Of a stretch of 64,000 nt of DNA, positions 28,732-38,064 are shown one piece after another. The stretch is from positions 4,019,501-4,083,500 of the forward strand of contig NZ_RWIV01000001.1 in NCBI RefSeq assembly GCF_003944835.1. Reading direction: 5' to 3'. The notes below the pieces were generated by a model. That model was not told where the DNA came from. It saw nothing but the letters and a program-made list of their open reading frames with translations, and made no database searches. Both the position numbers and the translations under genes were made by a program. The stretch comes from Bacillus sp. HMF5848. Lineage in GTDB: Bacteria > Bacillota > Bacilli > Bacillales > HMF5848. Position 1 is the stretch's first letter, and each line of letters starts with the position of its first letter.

Positions 28732-30378
28732 TCAGCCTCTTCGCATGGTTGGTGGGAGTTCGTCTGGGTCTACGATGATTTCGACGACGGCTGTTTTGTG
28801 GCTCAGAATTGCTGTTTGTAGTGATTGGCGCAGCTCGGCAGATGTTCTACATTTGAACGGTAGCGCCCCCATGGACAGGGCCCATTGATATATATCAACA
28901 GGACAAGCAAAAGATGCGCCGACCGCTTTTCCGACGTGCTTTTTCATACCTTTGTCGACCATATCCAAACCACTGTTATTAAACACAATGAAGACAACGG
29001 CCGCATTGGCATTTACAGCGGTTGAAACTTCGGCTCCATGCATGAGCATACAGCCATCCCCTGTTAAGCAAATCACTTTCTGATGAGGAGAAGACGCCAG
29101 CTTTGCACCTATCGATAGTCCGATTGCATTCCCCATCGCCCCAAACACATCATCAAAGAAAAATGTGCCTGGTTTTTCGATATTTAAATTTTTAATAGCA
29201 TAAAAGGAATGACTTCCTGCGTCTCCAAACAATATTGTCTCATCCGGTAGGACTTCATTGATAATGTGAATGCTTCGTTCAGACGACATATACGTGCCAT
29301 TTTCTTGTTCATCTTTTAAAGGTAGGGAAGATTTCTCATGATGAGGATAGGCATTAAAGCCGTTGTAAGCGCCCCTCCTCATTACTTCACTTATAATTAA
29401 TTGAAGGTTTCTCTTAATATCTCCAGGAATGAAGAGCGTTGACGTTTCTAACGATTTCCCAACAAAGGTTTGATCATAGTCAAACTGAATTACTTGTACC
29501 GGCCACTGTTCTTCGCTCAGCCCCGCTAACGACATGTCGGACAGTTTTGTGCCGATTACGATCATGACATCGACGCCTTTTTTTATATAATCATGAGCTT
29601 CATCTGTGCCACCGAGCCCAAATCCACCAAGAGATAACGGATGTCGCGTCTGAAAGGCACCTTTTCCTCCTGGCGTTGTCATGACGGGAATATTCCAACA
29701 TTCCGCCATCATCCTAATTTCTTCATAGGCTTTACTAGCATGTACGCCCTTTCCAAGAAATAATACGGGATGATTAGCGCGATTCAATATATCAATAACA
29801 TCATGATATCGAGAGGAAATGACGTGCTCTGAATCAGGCAATTCAAGTTCAAACGGCTCTACCTCTTCTAGTAACACATCAGCAGGAATAGACAAGTGAA
29901 CAGGTCCCTTCACACCTGAAAATGCCTTTTCTAAGGCATGCTTCAAATACGACCTCATCTGGTCGCCTCGTTCAACCCTAGCACTAAATTTTGTAACAGA
30001 CTTAAACATATCTACAAGGTCTGTCCCAAATTGTGAAGAATCTTGCCCCATTGCTTTCCCCACTTGTCCAATCGACGGATGCCCTGTAATGAGCAAAACA
30101 GGGATATGGGACGCTTTCGCCTGCGCAGCTGCTGTTATAAGGTTTGTGCCACCAGGACCGGATGTACAAATGGCTACGCCTATTTTATTGCTAAGTAATG
30201 AATATCCCGCCGCTTCATATCCTGCGCCCGTTTCATGTCTACTTAAAACAAAGTCAATGCCTTTGTCATCTATTTCTAGTAATAGAGGCACCACTGCTTT
30301 GCCTGGTATACCAAAAACGTGTGTGACTCCCCATTTTTTAAAGTGGTTCGCGAGTATTGAACTGATTTTTTCCATCAT
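28732..30378 (-). CDS. thiamine diphosphate-dependent enzyme, acetolactate synthase-like
   Basis: A 548-residue ThDP enzyme with the three-domain layout of the acetohydroxyacid synthase/pyruvate decarboxylase group. N-terminal domain with the catalytic Glu in SRHETGAGYEAAGYS, a central domain, and a C-terminal domain with the ThDP motif GDGCMLMHGAEVST...NNSG (GDG-NN). The substrate is uncertain: it could be acetolactate synthase, oxalyl-CoA decarboxylase-like or another 2-oxoacid decarboxylase. No small regulatory subunit lies nearby. It starts one base after the stop of the GGDEF/EAL gene, so it is co-transcribed with it, an unusual partner. Confidence 0.8.
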   Translation of the reverse strand: MMEKISSILANHFKKWGVTHVFGIPGKAVVPLLLEIDDKGIDFVLSRHETGAGYEAAGYSLLSNKIGVAICTSGPGGTNLITAAAQAKASHIPVLLITGHPSIGQVGKAMGQDSSQFGTDLVDMFKSVTKFSARVERGDQMRSYLKHALEKAFSGVKGPVHLSIPADVLLEEVEPFELELPDSEHVISSRYHDVIDILNRANHPVLFLGKGVHASKAYEEIRMMAECWNIPVMTTPGGKGAFQTRHPLSLGGFGLGGTDEAHDYIKKGVDVMIVIGTKLSDMSLAGLSEEQWPVQVIQFDYDQTFVGKSLETSTLFIPGDIKRNLQLIISEVMRRGAYNGFNAYPHHEKSSLPLKDEQENGTYMSSERSIHIINEVLPDETILFGDAGSHSFYAIKNLNIEKPGTFFFDDVFGAMGNAIGLSIGAKLASSPHQKVICLTGDGCMLMHGAEVSTAVNANAAVVFIVFNNSGLDMVDKGMKKHVGKAVGASFACPVDIYQWALSMGALPFKCRTSAELRQSLQTAILSHKTAVVEIIVDPDELPPTMRRG

Positions 30379-30379
30379 A

Positions 30380-32641
30380 TCACTTCTTTACTTTTTTCTT
30401 CGGTACTGTACTTTTACGTTTGAATTCCTCTGTTAACTGTAAGTATCGCTCTTCAAATTCATGAGCAGGCGTTGGTTTCATAAAATAATACCCTTGCACC
30501 TCGAAACAATTTTGATTACTTAAAAAATGCAATTGCCCTTCATCTTCGACACCTTCGGCGATGACTTTAATGCCTAAGCCATCTGCCATCGCAATAATGG
30601 TACCCACGATTTTCGCATCATTTTCATCTATTAAAATATCAGTCACGAACGATTTATCAATTTTCAAGCTGTTAATCGCAAAATTTTTCAAATAACTTAA
30701 GGAGCTATAGCCTGTCCCAAAGTCATCCATGCTTATTTGTACACCTAAATCTCTCAGCTGATTAATAGTAGCCTCCGCATAGGAGAAATCCATCGCCATA
30801 GATTCAGTAATTTCAAGCTCTAAATATTGAGGATCGAACTCTGTTCTTTTTAAAATAGCAGCAATCGTATCAACAATATTTTGCTTAAGAAACTGTTGAA
30901 TGGATAAGTTGACAGATACCTTAATAGGGGGCAATCCTTTAGAAATCCATTCTTTATTTTGTAAACAAGCCCTCTCAATGACCCACTCACCGATAGGCAC
31001 AATTAAACCTGTTCTTTCTGCTAAAGGAATAAATTTATACGGAGGAATGACGCCTCGTTCCGGATGATTCCAGCGAATGAGGGCTTCCACTCCAATTATA
31101 CTTCCTGTTTGACTATTCACTTGCGCTTGATAATGAAGCTCAAATTGATCTTGCTCTAATGCCATCCTTAAATCATGCTCTAAAAGTAATTCCTCACTCG
31201 TATCTTTGTACATTTCAGGTGTGTAGACAACATAACAGTTCTTTCCTTGGCTTTTTGCTCGATACATCGCCGTATCAGCTTGAACTATGTAATCCTCAAG
31301 GCTCTTCACGTCGTCTGAATATATGGTTACACCAATACTTCCAGTGAGATGAAACTGATTATGATTAATGGTAAAAGGTTCTTTAAATTGTTGGACGACT
31401 TGCTCCGCAATCGTCTCGCCGTCTTTTCCATTATTTTTTAAAAGAATAATAAATTCATCGCCACTTATTCTGGCCAACATATCTTCTTGACCGATACATC
31501 CACGGATCCTCTCGGTGACTTCAATTAAGACTCGATCTCCTTGACTATGTCCAAACGTATCATTTATATTTTTAAATTGATCTAAGTCAACTAATAGAAG
31601 AGCTGTATCCTGACATTCATCAGACTTCATTACTTTTTCTAGTTCACTATGAAAATACCGTCTGTTAGGAAGACCTGTCAGTTCATCATGATACGCTAAA
31701 TAATTATACTTTTCTTCCATTAAATATCGTTCAGTAATATTCCGCAGTTGCGCAAAAGCTCCGATCATCACGTCATTTTCATAAATGGGCTGTGCATCAA
31801 AAAGGCAAATCATTCTTTCGCCATTGTTATTATAAAAATGCATCTCCACATCTTTATAAATTTTTTCATTATGTATAACTTCTTTAAAATAAGAACCTGT
31901 TCGCGGAGAAGCAAAAATATCTCGCCCTATAATCTCTTCCCTCGTAAAACCAGAAATGACTTCTGCAAAGTGGTTATATTCCGTCACTTTCCCATCGGCA
32001 TCGGTGATGATAATAGCATTTCTCGTACGACTCAACATAATTTGATTCATAATGTTCAGCTGTCTATTTCGTTTACGTAGGAGAAGTTCTCTTTCCACTG
32101 CATCCACAAAGTTGGAGAGCATGCTTAAAAAAAGAGGGTTTTCGTATTCCACCGTTGTAATGAAGGAGAGGCTACCTAACAAACGGTCGATATCTGTATA
32201 ATGGTACGACGACCCGTAGCTTGCAATACGATGAAAATGTTTATTATAATGATCGTCCCCAACCACTTGCACTGGTTCGTTTTCTTGTAGAGCTAAACTT
32301 ACTACATTTGTCCCTAACACTTGTAGAGAGCAATGTGCACCTGGCTGAAAGCCTGCTTCTTCAAGAGAGTCTTTCAACGATTGATCGCCCATGATTTCTA
32401 GAATATAACTTTCTTCATCGGAAACCATTAACAATATAGGCGTTCCTTTTAAAGAATTAAGAAATTTATTAGTAAAAGAACGTATTACTTCTAATATATC
32501 TTTATATAACTCTCGTTTTTCCACTAATTGATTATTAGTCAGATACGCAGAGGGTCGCACTATCTCTTCTGGACTTATGCCAGAAGCACTAGATAACTTG
32601 TTTGAATTCCGAATATATTGTCGTTCTTTTGTCGCTGACAT
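30380..32641 (-). CDS. GAF-PAS-GGDEF-EAL cyclic-di-GMP protein
   Basis: A 753-residue soluble protein. Residues about 50-190 resemble the GAF-like sensor of AcoR-type regulators (GAHCSLQVLGTNVVSLAL, VQVVGDDHY). A PAS domain follows at about 205-315 (ITDADGKVTEYNHFAEVISGF). GGDEF region about 325-485 with ARISGDEF, where the first Gly is Ser. EAL domain about 500-740 with GVEALIRW and DDFGTGYSSL. The EAL domain looks complete, so phosphodiesterase activity is likely. The SGDEF signature is seen in some active cyclases, so dual activity is possible. No membrane helix. Confidence 0.9.
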   Translation of the reverse strand: MSATKERQYIRNSNKLSSASGISPEEIVRPSAYLTNNQLVEKRELYKDILEVIRSFTNKFLNSLKGTPILLMVSDEESYILEIMGDQSLKDSLEEAGFQPGAHCSLQVLGTNVVSLALQENEPVQVVGDDHYNKHFHRIASYGSSYHYTDIDRLLGSLSFITTVEYENPLFLSMLSNFVDAVERELLLRKRNRQLNIMNQIMLSRTRNAIIITDADGKVTEYNHFAEVISGFTREEIIGRDIFASPRTGSYFKEVIHNEKIYKDVEMHFYNNNGERMICLFDAQPIYENDVMIGAFAQLRNITERYLMEEKYNYLAYHDELTGLPNRRYFHSELEKVMKSDECQDTALLLVDLDQFKNINDTFGHSQGDRVLIEVTERIRGCIGQEDMLARISGDEFIILLKNNGKDGETIAEQVVQQFKEPFTINHNQFHLTGSIGVTIYSDDVKSLEDYIVQADTAMYRAKSQGKNCYVVYTPEMYKDTSEELLLEHDLRMALEQDQFELHYQAQVNSQTGSIIGVEALIRWNHPERGVIPPYKFIPLAERTGLIVPIGEWVIERACLQNKEWISKGLPPIKVSVNLSIQQFLKQNIVDTIAAILKRTEFDPQYLELEITESMAMDFSYAEATINQLRDLGVQISMDDFGTGYSSLSYLKNFAINSLKIDKSFVTDILIDENDAKIVGTIIAMADGLGIKVIAEGVEDEGQLHFLSNQNCFEVQGYYFMKPTPAHEFEERYLQLTEEFKRKSTVPKKKVKK

Positions 32642-33048
32642 AGGACCACACTCCTGCTTTTAGTATAAACAGTGTGTCATATTATGTAAATGCACATAAA
32701 GGTGATTTATGTTATTTGTGTGTGAAATTTCTATATGAGGGGAAATGGGGTGGGGGTTGGCAGTGCGGGGACGGTTCTCGTGCTGCCGAGGTGGCGGAGG
32801 TTTTTGCGACAAGTCTTTTCGGGGTGACAAAGGTTGAAGGCGGACTGTGGCAATATGGGAATGCTCGCAGCATGAGCTTGCGGGCAGTATGGGGTTGTTC
32901 GCATAATTGGGCGCTGAAAAATTGGGCGGTGGACCTGACAACATGGGGCGCTCACAAATCGGGGACGGTTCTCAGTCTACCGAGGTGTCGCTCAATGGCA
33001 GACTGAGAACCGTCCCCGTTCATTCTCTCAAACATCATCGTTATTAGA
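32642..33048. repeat. gene-free stretch with repeat units
   Basis: Three copies of the core near 32766, 32961 (both GGGGACGGTTCTC) and 33006 (GAGAACCGTCCCC), with G-rich sequence between. Positions 32820-32945 are unusually G-rich on the plus strand. No convincing gene. Confidence 0.6.
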
Positions 33049-33091
33049 TGAAAAAAGAAAAGTAGCAATCCTTTTGGGCTGCTACTTCTAT
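33049..33091 (-). terminator. intrinsic terminator
   Basis: Read on the minus strand: AAGTAGCA and TGCTACTT pair around a short loop, followed by TTCTTTTTT. It ends the transcript of the 33100-33645 gene. Confidence 0.8.
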
Positions 33092-33099
33092 AGTTGGTC

Positions 33100-33645
33100 T
33101 TACATATGAGGTAACCCAGTGTATGGCTTTGGAGATGTTGACCCTCTGCCAATGTGAATCACCTTATAAGCCGGATTCTCTTTCTCGAACTTTTGAATGA
33201 CCCCTTTTTTAAAAGAGAACAATCCTCCTTTACATCGTGCATTTAAAAACTCGCCTGTCGACTGAGAATAAACTACTAACCAATAATGATTGTAAAACAT
33301 TGAATACCACTCCTTTTCATGACATGACTCTATTTTATTTGATTCCGCTGACAATGGCTCGGACAGGGGATAATCTTTTTTGGCATCTAAATCTATGATT
33401 CTTAGTGGCTTTTGAAGAACAACAGTATCATAGCCAACTTCTTCTTTGAGTAATTTTAGAAATCTAGCAAGATAGGCCTCCTCTGTTTCATCCGCTTTAC
33501 GTGGATGCTCATTCAAAAAATCCTCTACACTCATCTCCATATTTTCAGGTAACATATCAATCCGTAACAGCCCAACATGCTTTCCTTTAATATGTAAGTC
33601 AAAATAGTAGTAACCTTGATAACCATCAAAAGCACCAAAACTCAA
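33100..33645 (-). CDS. hypothetical protein, 181 aa
   Basis: Not recognised. A soluble protein with a beta-rich N-terminus (FDGYQGYYYFDLHIKGKHVGLLRID), a helical middle with acidic clusters, and an alpha/beta C-terminus (KKGVIQKFEKENPAYKVIHIGRG). It starts with TTG at 33645 behind AAGGATGG. It stands alone between repeat blocks, with its own terminator. Confidence 0.6.
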   Translation of the reverse strand: MSFGAFDGYQGYYYFDLHIKGKHVGLLRIDMLPENMEMSVEDFLNEHPRKADETEEAYLARFLKLLKEEVGYDTVVLQKPLRIIDLDAKKDYPLSEPLSAESNKIESCHEKEWYSMFYNHYWLVVYSQSTGEFLNARCKGGLFSFKKGVIQKFEKENPAYKVIHIGRGSTSPKPYTGLPHM

Positions 33646-34217
33646 TACATATCCATCCTTTCGCTTTCAGCAAAATGCTAAATTTTTGTTGCGATTCCGA
33701 TTATATAATGGATGCGTCTCACCTGCATTAAGCTCCACTGCCATTTTGCCGTTAAAATACAAGTTTTTTTATGGTTATTTCCTATTATTTTATGTTTAGT
33801 CGAGGCAAAATCTAACAATCATGGCTTTTATTAATGTACCTAACCCTCTAATAAGCTTAGTTTAGTGCGATTTTAACAGTGTCTCCTTGACCGCCTTTTA
33901 CTTTATAACCTCCTACTCCAAACTTTCCTCCTCTTTGGAACAGGTTGAAAATTCGGTAGTTACTGTCTTTGCAAAACCTCCCGCTGAGTTCCCCTCCCCA
34001 AAATAAAATTCGTTCATTAATTATCATAATAAAAAGCGATTGTCTTAATCTTAGGAGACTCTGAACCGGGGCGCCACGGTCTCCTCCACTTGACGGATAA
34101 GGAACTGGTGCCACGTCCTCTTCTTAGCAAACCGAGAAACGGCCCACGGTTCTCGGTATAAAGTAGGCGATAGATGGATAGATTGATAATAACAGGCGGA
34201 AAATAGGTGGGTTTTTA
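33646..34217. other. gene-free stretch
   Basis: An AT-rich left half and a short GC-richer segment at 34065-34150 that includes GAAACGGCCCACGGTTCTCGG, a decayed repeat core. A minus-strand frame 33857-34114 is open, but it has no family resemblance and no RBS, and I do not call it. Confidence 0.5.
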
Positions 34218-35333
34218 ATGAACATAGAGGAAGGCAGAAAAATAGTAGATACGTTTAATCAGGAAAAGGCTAATTTGCTTAATAAGCAAAGATATATTTT
34301 AAGTATGCAAGATAGACTAGACCATCTGAATGAGGCATTTAAAAAAGAAGTGGATCAGAAAAATCTTGATGAGGTCCTGCGTTTTGAAAAAGAACTAAGA
34401 CTTATGGGATTTTCCTATAACCAAATTTCTCAGGTAACTGGGACTTATAGAAAAGCTATTACATCAAGATTAAAAGAGTATTATCCAGAACTAGATTTTG
34501 AAACAATGTTAAAAAAAGAAATTCTTTTGACGTCAGAAATAGAAGATGAGCGGAAATTACTTGAATATGGCTTTAGTGACCGTGAGATTAGTTTTTTAAT
34601 GGGGACGAGTCGTAAAGAAATTGCTAAACGGAGAAAGTATTTACATAAAATTGACCGTTTAAACGGGTTATCTCCAAAAGAAGTTGAGATTGAGAAACAA
34701 TTAATTTCTGGTGGGCTTACTTTTCATGACATTCAAGAGTTAACTGGGAGAGATAGACATTGTATTTCTGATCGGAATGTAAAGTATTACAAAATCGATA
34801 GAGTGAATGCATTTCAAAAGCACCTTGAAACCAAAGGTGTGCCTAATAGATTAAGTGTAACAGACGATGCAGCATACAACTTTTGGGGGCTTTTTATGAC
34901 TGAAGGAACATTTGATTTATCAATTGGCGATCGCTTTTACATAGGTATTTCTATATCCCAATCTGAAGATATCGCTACACTTAAGCAAATACAAACCGAC
35001 TTAACGGTTGGGCTTGTTATGCCTAAAAAAAGAAATAAAGCAGATGATAAAAAAGAAGAATATGAGTACAAAGTTTATAATGTTATAGATTTGCAAGAAG
35101 TGATTATTCCTTTATTAGAAAAATATCCACTTATGTTTAGAAAATCTAAAGAATATAGCCTATTCAAAGATTTGGTTTATAAAAAGTACATATATACATT
35201 GGGCGGCAAAAGCGGGCAGGCCATTCCTCAAACATATCAGGACGATTTCATTAAAGCTATGGACAAATTATCAGCCATACAAAAGACAGGGAAAACAAAA
35301 AACAAAGAGTATCGAGGTGTAAAATTAGGATGA
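34218..35333 (+). CDS. LAGLIDADG endonuclease-like protein with N-terminal HTH repeats
   Basis: A 371-residue protein. The first about 210 residues contain helix-turn-helix-like units repeated three times (ELRLMGFSYNQISQVTG, RKLLEYGFSDREISFLMG, EKQLISGGLTFHDIQELTG). From about residue 215 a LAGLIDADG-type domain begins: NFWGLFMTEGTFDLSI is a degenerate GLxxxEGxF motif, with typical downstream features IPLLEKYPLMFRKSKEY and a final GKSGQAIP. Homing endonucleases of this form normally live inside introns or inteins; none is visible here, so this is a free-standing gene. The Asp/Glu of the motif is E. ATG at 34218 has GGTGGG upstream. Confidence 0.75.
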   Translation: MNIEEGRKIVDTFNQEKANLLNKQRYILSMQDRLDHLNEAFKKEVDQKNLDEVLRFEKELRLMGFSYNQISQVTGTYRKAITSRLKEYYPELDFETMLKKEILLTSEIEDERKLLEYGFSDREISFLMGTSRKEIAKRRKYLHKIDRLNGLSPKEVEIEKQLISGGLTFHDIQELTGRDRHCISDRNVKYYKIDRVNAFQKHLETKGVPNRLSVTDDAAYNFWGLFMTEGTFDLSIGDRFYIGISISQSEDIATLKQIQTDLTVGLVMPKKRNKADDKKEEYEYKVYNVIDLQEVIIPLLEKYPLMFRKSKEYSLFKDLVYKKYIYTLGGKSGQAIPQTYQDDFIKAMDKLSAIQKTGKTKNKEYRGVKLG

Positions 35334-36007
35334 TACCATCTGTCCAAAAGGAACTAGAAATGAAGCTTCTAAAAGAAGCTTTAACATATAAAGAAGCAAG
35401 TGAAAAATTAAAAGAGCAATTTAATATTATCGTGAAACCAGCAAGTTTAAGATATAGAAATGTAACACTTTATAAAATTAATAGACAAGAAGAACTCAGA
35501 AATTCACTCCAACGAAACCCCGTTATCAAATTACAAGTCGATGATATCTTCGGAAAAAAGTTTAGTCCATGTTTTGATGGAGATGGTTCATTTGACGTTA
35601 GCATTAGTGAGAATAATGTATACTCTCTCGGTATAGTTTTCAAGCAACGAGCAGATTCAGAAGACTTTGTAACATGGATAAAAGATAACCTTGGAGTTGG
35701 AGAAGTACATGAAGGACAAGGATATGAAACTTCACAAGTAAAAGGCACTAGTATTTTTAGAGTGAAAAGAATTGATCAATTATATGAAGTAATCATCCCT
35801 TTTTTTGATCGATACCCTTTAAAAACGAAAAAGAAACTGGAATATCCTTATTGGAGAGAGTTAGTTGAAGATAGGTACATCTTAACTTTGAGAGGACAAG
35901 CCGGTCAAAAACTATCGAATGAATATAAGGATAAATTCCTACGATACGCAAAGATTATAAGCCAATTAAGAAATACGGGGAGGAGAAAGTATATTAACTC
36001 TATTTAA
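35330..36007 (+). CDS. LAGLIDADG endonuclease-like protein, second of pair
   Basis: A 225-residue protein, related to the preceding one. A short N-terminal HTH-like region (LLKEALTYKEASEKLKEQFN) is followed by a LAGLIDADG domain with the motif FDGDGSFDVSIS, then IIPFFDRYPLKTKKKLEY and LTLRGQAGQKLS, matching the end of the first gene's domain. Its ATG overlaps the first gene's stop by four bases (ATGA). Each protein shows one LAGLIDADG motif, so they could act as a heterodimer, each giving half of an active site. This is inference. Confidence 0.78.
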   Translation: MIPSVQKELEMKLLKEALTYKEASEKLKEQFNIIVKPASLRYRNVTLYKINRQEELRNSLQRNPVIKLQVDDIFGKKFSPCFDGDGSFDVSISENNVYSLGIVFKQRADSEDFVTWIKDNLGVGEVHEGQGYETSQVKGTSIFRVKRIDQLYEVIIPFFDRYPLKTKKKLEYPYWRELVEDRYILTLRGQAGQKLSNEYKDKFLRYAKIISQLRNTGRRKYINSI

Positions 36008-36312
36008 TCGAGCTAGTAGTTACGGTTGCAAAGACCTTTCATACCCTCTCTCCTTTAACTCAGGTAGCTAATTGGTAGCCATAGAACCAGCCACGCTCGC
36101 TGATATACACCGAACTTGACTTTTACCTGCTCTAAGGTTTGAAGCTTTTACACATCCACTACGAACAAACATCTAATCAAACGCTTGTTTAGAATTTTGT
36201 TCGGTGCATCATGGCCGTAACAGATCCACAGCTAACCCAGAAAAAAATCCCGCCTTAATACCTCTTTCTCCGACCCACAGCACCATAACATTAGTGACAG
36301 GGGGGTCAGATT
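36008..36312. repeat. gap with long imperfect palindrome
   Basis: Positions 36161-36205 form the palindromic element seen elsewhere (ACGAACAAAC ... TTGTTCGGT around AATCAAACGCTTGTTT). The rest is unremarkable. GGGGGG before 36313 includes the RBS of the next gene. Confidence 0.65.
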
Positions 36313-36681
36313 ATGAGATTACCAGCAGGACCAATTGATAGTTTTGATAAGCACTCCAAATTCTACGATGCAAAGGAATTCTCTACTCACCTAAATTGGT
36401 GGTTAATTAATCATGGTGACATATTCACAAGAAGTGAGGCCATTGCGTTGAAACAGATTGTTCGCTTCTCGACTAAAGTACCAGGTGTCTGTAACGAGCC
36501 AATAAAATCGATGATAGATGCCATTCATAAGGAATACATCGGGCAAAGCATTTCAAGATCCACCTTCAAGCGATTGATTCGTAAAACCAGAAGCATTGTT
36601 ATGTTAACAAGCTACGAAACTTTTGAAAAAAATGGTGCACAAAGTAACAATCTATACGTTTTTAATAGATATCCTTTATAA
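36313..36681 (+). CDS. short HTH/replication-type protein, possibly truncated
   Basis: A 122-residue protein. It resembles the N-terminal winged-helix region of Bacillus plasmid or phage proteins with the pattern LNWWLINHG...TRSEAIALKQIVRFSTKVPGVCN and ISRSTFKRLIRKTRSI. From memory, homologues continue for 100-200 more residues, so this may be a truncated gene. Right after the stop there is no matching extension in any frame that I can see. Its neighbours, the LAGLIDADG pair, also fit a mobile remnant. Confidence 0.5.
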   Translation: MRLPAGPIDSFDKHSKFYDAKEFSTHLNWWLINHGDIFTRSEAIALKQIVRFSTKVPGVCNEPIKSMIDAIHKEYIGQSISRSTFKRLIRKTRSIVMLTSYETFEKNGAQSNNLYVFNRYPL

Positions 36682-36874
36682 CTATGACAATTATGGGAAC
36701 GCGGGCTTAATCCACCCGATTCCGATTCACCGACAAAACTGCACATCGCCCTCGACAGCCAATTTACAAACCTAGAACCATCCCATTTCTATTTGTTTCT
36801 TTGGCAGACCCAGAACCGTCCCCACTCTGCCGCCACTTACTTGGCAGACCCAGAACCGTCCCCACTCTGCCGTT
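36682..36874. repeat. two tandem hairpin units
   Basis: Two copies of GGCAGACCCAGAACCGTCCC lie in direct orientation at 36803 and 36843. They are identical through the CACTCTGCCG end, with only 12 other bases between. Confidence 0.8.
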
Positions 36875-37366
36875 TCAGAAGCGAGGCTTAAAAAGTAGAC
36901 TCAGAAGTTGATAAATCCCAATCCCTGTTGCAGCCCCTAAACTATCTATAACAATATCTTTTATTTGTGGGCCTCGTCCCGGGACAACAGTTTGATGAAT
37001 TTCATCTGTGATAGCATACAAAACACAAATCCCTATCGTGATCAGCATCCTTTTCCGTTTCGACAAAGAGGGAATAGCGCGTAAAGCATTAAGAACCAAT
37101 ACGGCCAGCACCAGATAAATAAAGAAATGGGCGTTTTTTCTTATGTAGTGGTTTAAAGTATCAATGCTTAGATCAGATTTCGATGTCACTTTATCCACTG
37201 TTTCCACTACTACTTTAGTAACGCCCTTACTTAAACTGTTAGATTGTGACGCCGGTTGTGCAGATAGGTTGAATATTAGAACCATCCATATCAAAACTAA
37301 CATCCAAGGAAAATAGGAATGTAATTTCTGTTTATAAAATAAAACCTTGGTTTTCATAGGGTGCAA
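36875..37366 (-). CDS. VanZ family protein
   Basis: A 163-residue membrane protein with four or five hydrophobic helices and the VanZ core: SLSKGVTK...VNHYIRKNAHFFIYLVLAVLV, YAITDEIHQTVVPGRGPQIKDIVIDSLGAATGI. The conserved His/Asp/Glu residues of the family are present (RKNAHF, DEIHQ, DSLGA). The family is linked to glycopeptide resistance and phosphotransfer, but most members have unknown roles. The start is TTG at 37366 because AAGGAG is eight bases upstream of it and 17 from the next ATG. Confidence 0.88.
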   Translation of the reverse strand: MHPMKTKVLFYKQKLHSYFPWMLVLIWMVLIFNLSAQPASQSNSLSKGVTKVVVETVDKVTSKSDLSIDTLNHYIRKNAHFFIYLVLAVLVLNALRAIPSLSKRKRMLITIGICVLYAITDEIHQTVVPGRGPQIKDIVIDSLGAATGIGIYQLLSLLFKPRF

Positions 37367-38064
37367 TTGCTGTGCTCCTTCATGTTTAAAAGTTCTAGTT
37401 CTTATAATAATAATTCACACCACAAAATATTCCAATGTTTTCTGGTCATCTCTTCCATGGAGATGGGGATTAAAACGTGAATAATCGAAGATGAAAATTG
37501 ACCACCAGATAATGAGGCATATAATATAGAAGGAACTCATAATGCAGCATAAAGAATCACCCTGTTTACCTTCATAACGGGAGGCTATAGTATTTATGAT
37601 TTCTCGCTTACTTCAACACGCCTCTAACTTTATTCTAGCAGTGTCAGGTGCGTAGAAACGCATATCCATATATGATATTTTGCATTGTGAAATAGTTATT
37701 TCATCTTGGTATCGAGTAAAATCAATGAATATAACGGACTTGGCAGACTGAGAACCGTCCCCGCACTTCCATCTTACGAGCAGGAAGTACGAGAACCATC
37801 CGAGAGCGGTGAGAAAGTGCAGATTATAAAAAGAGAAGCTAATTAACTATTATAGTAGTTGACTAGCTTCTCTTCATTTTTTTATATCGTTTATAATATT
37901 AAATTCCACAATCTTAACTTTTCAGTTCTATCGAACCATCCCACGCTTCGTTCGATCGGATCCTTTTGCACACAGATCTTGTAATCGCTGCTAGCACTTT
38001 GGTACATTTCCTAGCGTGTGTCAGGTGCAAAGATTCGGGTCAGGCGCGCGATATCTTCCCCGTA
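37367..38064. repeat. gene-free stretch with repeats
   Basis: One GAGAACCGTCCCC unit near 37751. A tail hairpin lies at 37834-37876 (GAGAAGCTAATTAAC / GTTGACTAGCTTCTC, complementary arms). A unit of the CTGCTAGCACTTTG...CCTAGCGTG family lies near 37987-38025, with a half copy near 37620. No gene is visible in the first 350 bases, which are AT-rich. Confidence 0.6.

Noticed and set aside
33857-34114. Minus-strand frame of 85 codons
   Set aside because: No RBS, no family resemblance, unusual composition, inside a gap.
34218-36007. A group I intron around the LAGLIDADG genes
   Set aside because: No split gene on either side and no intron core that I can see; each gene has its own start signals.
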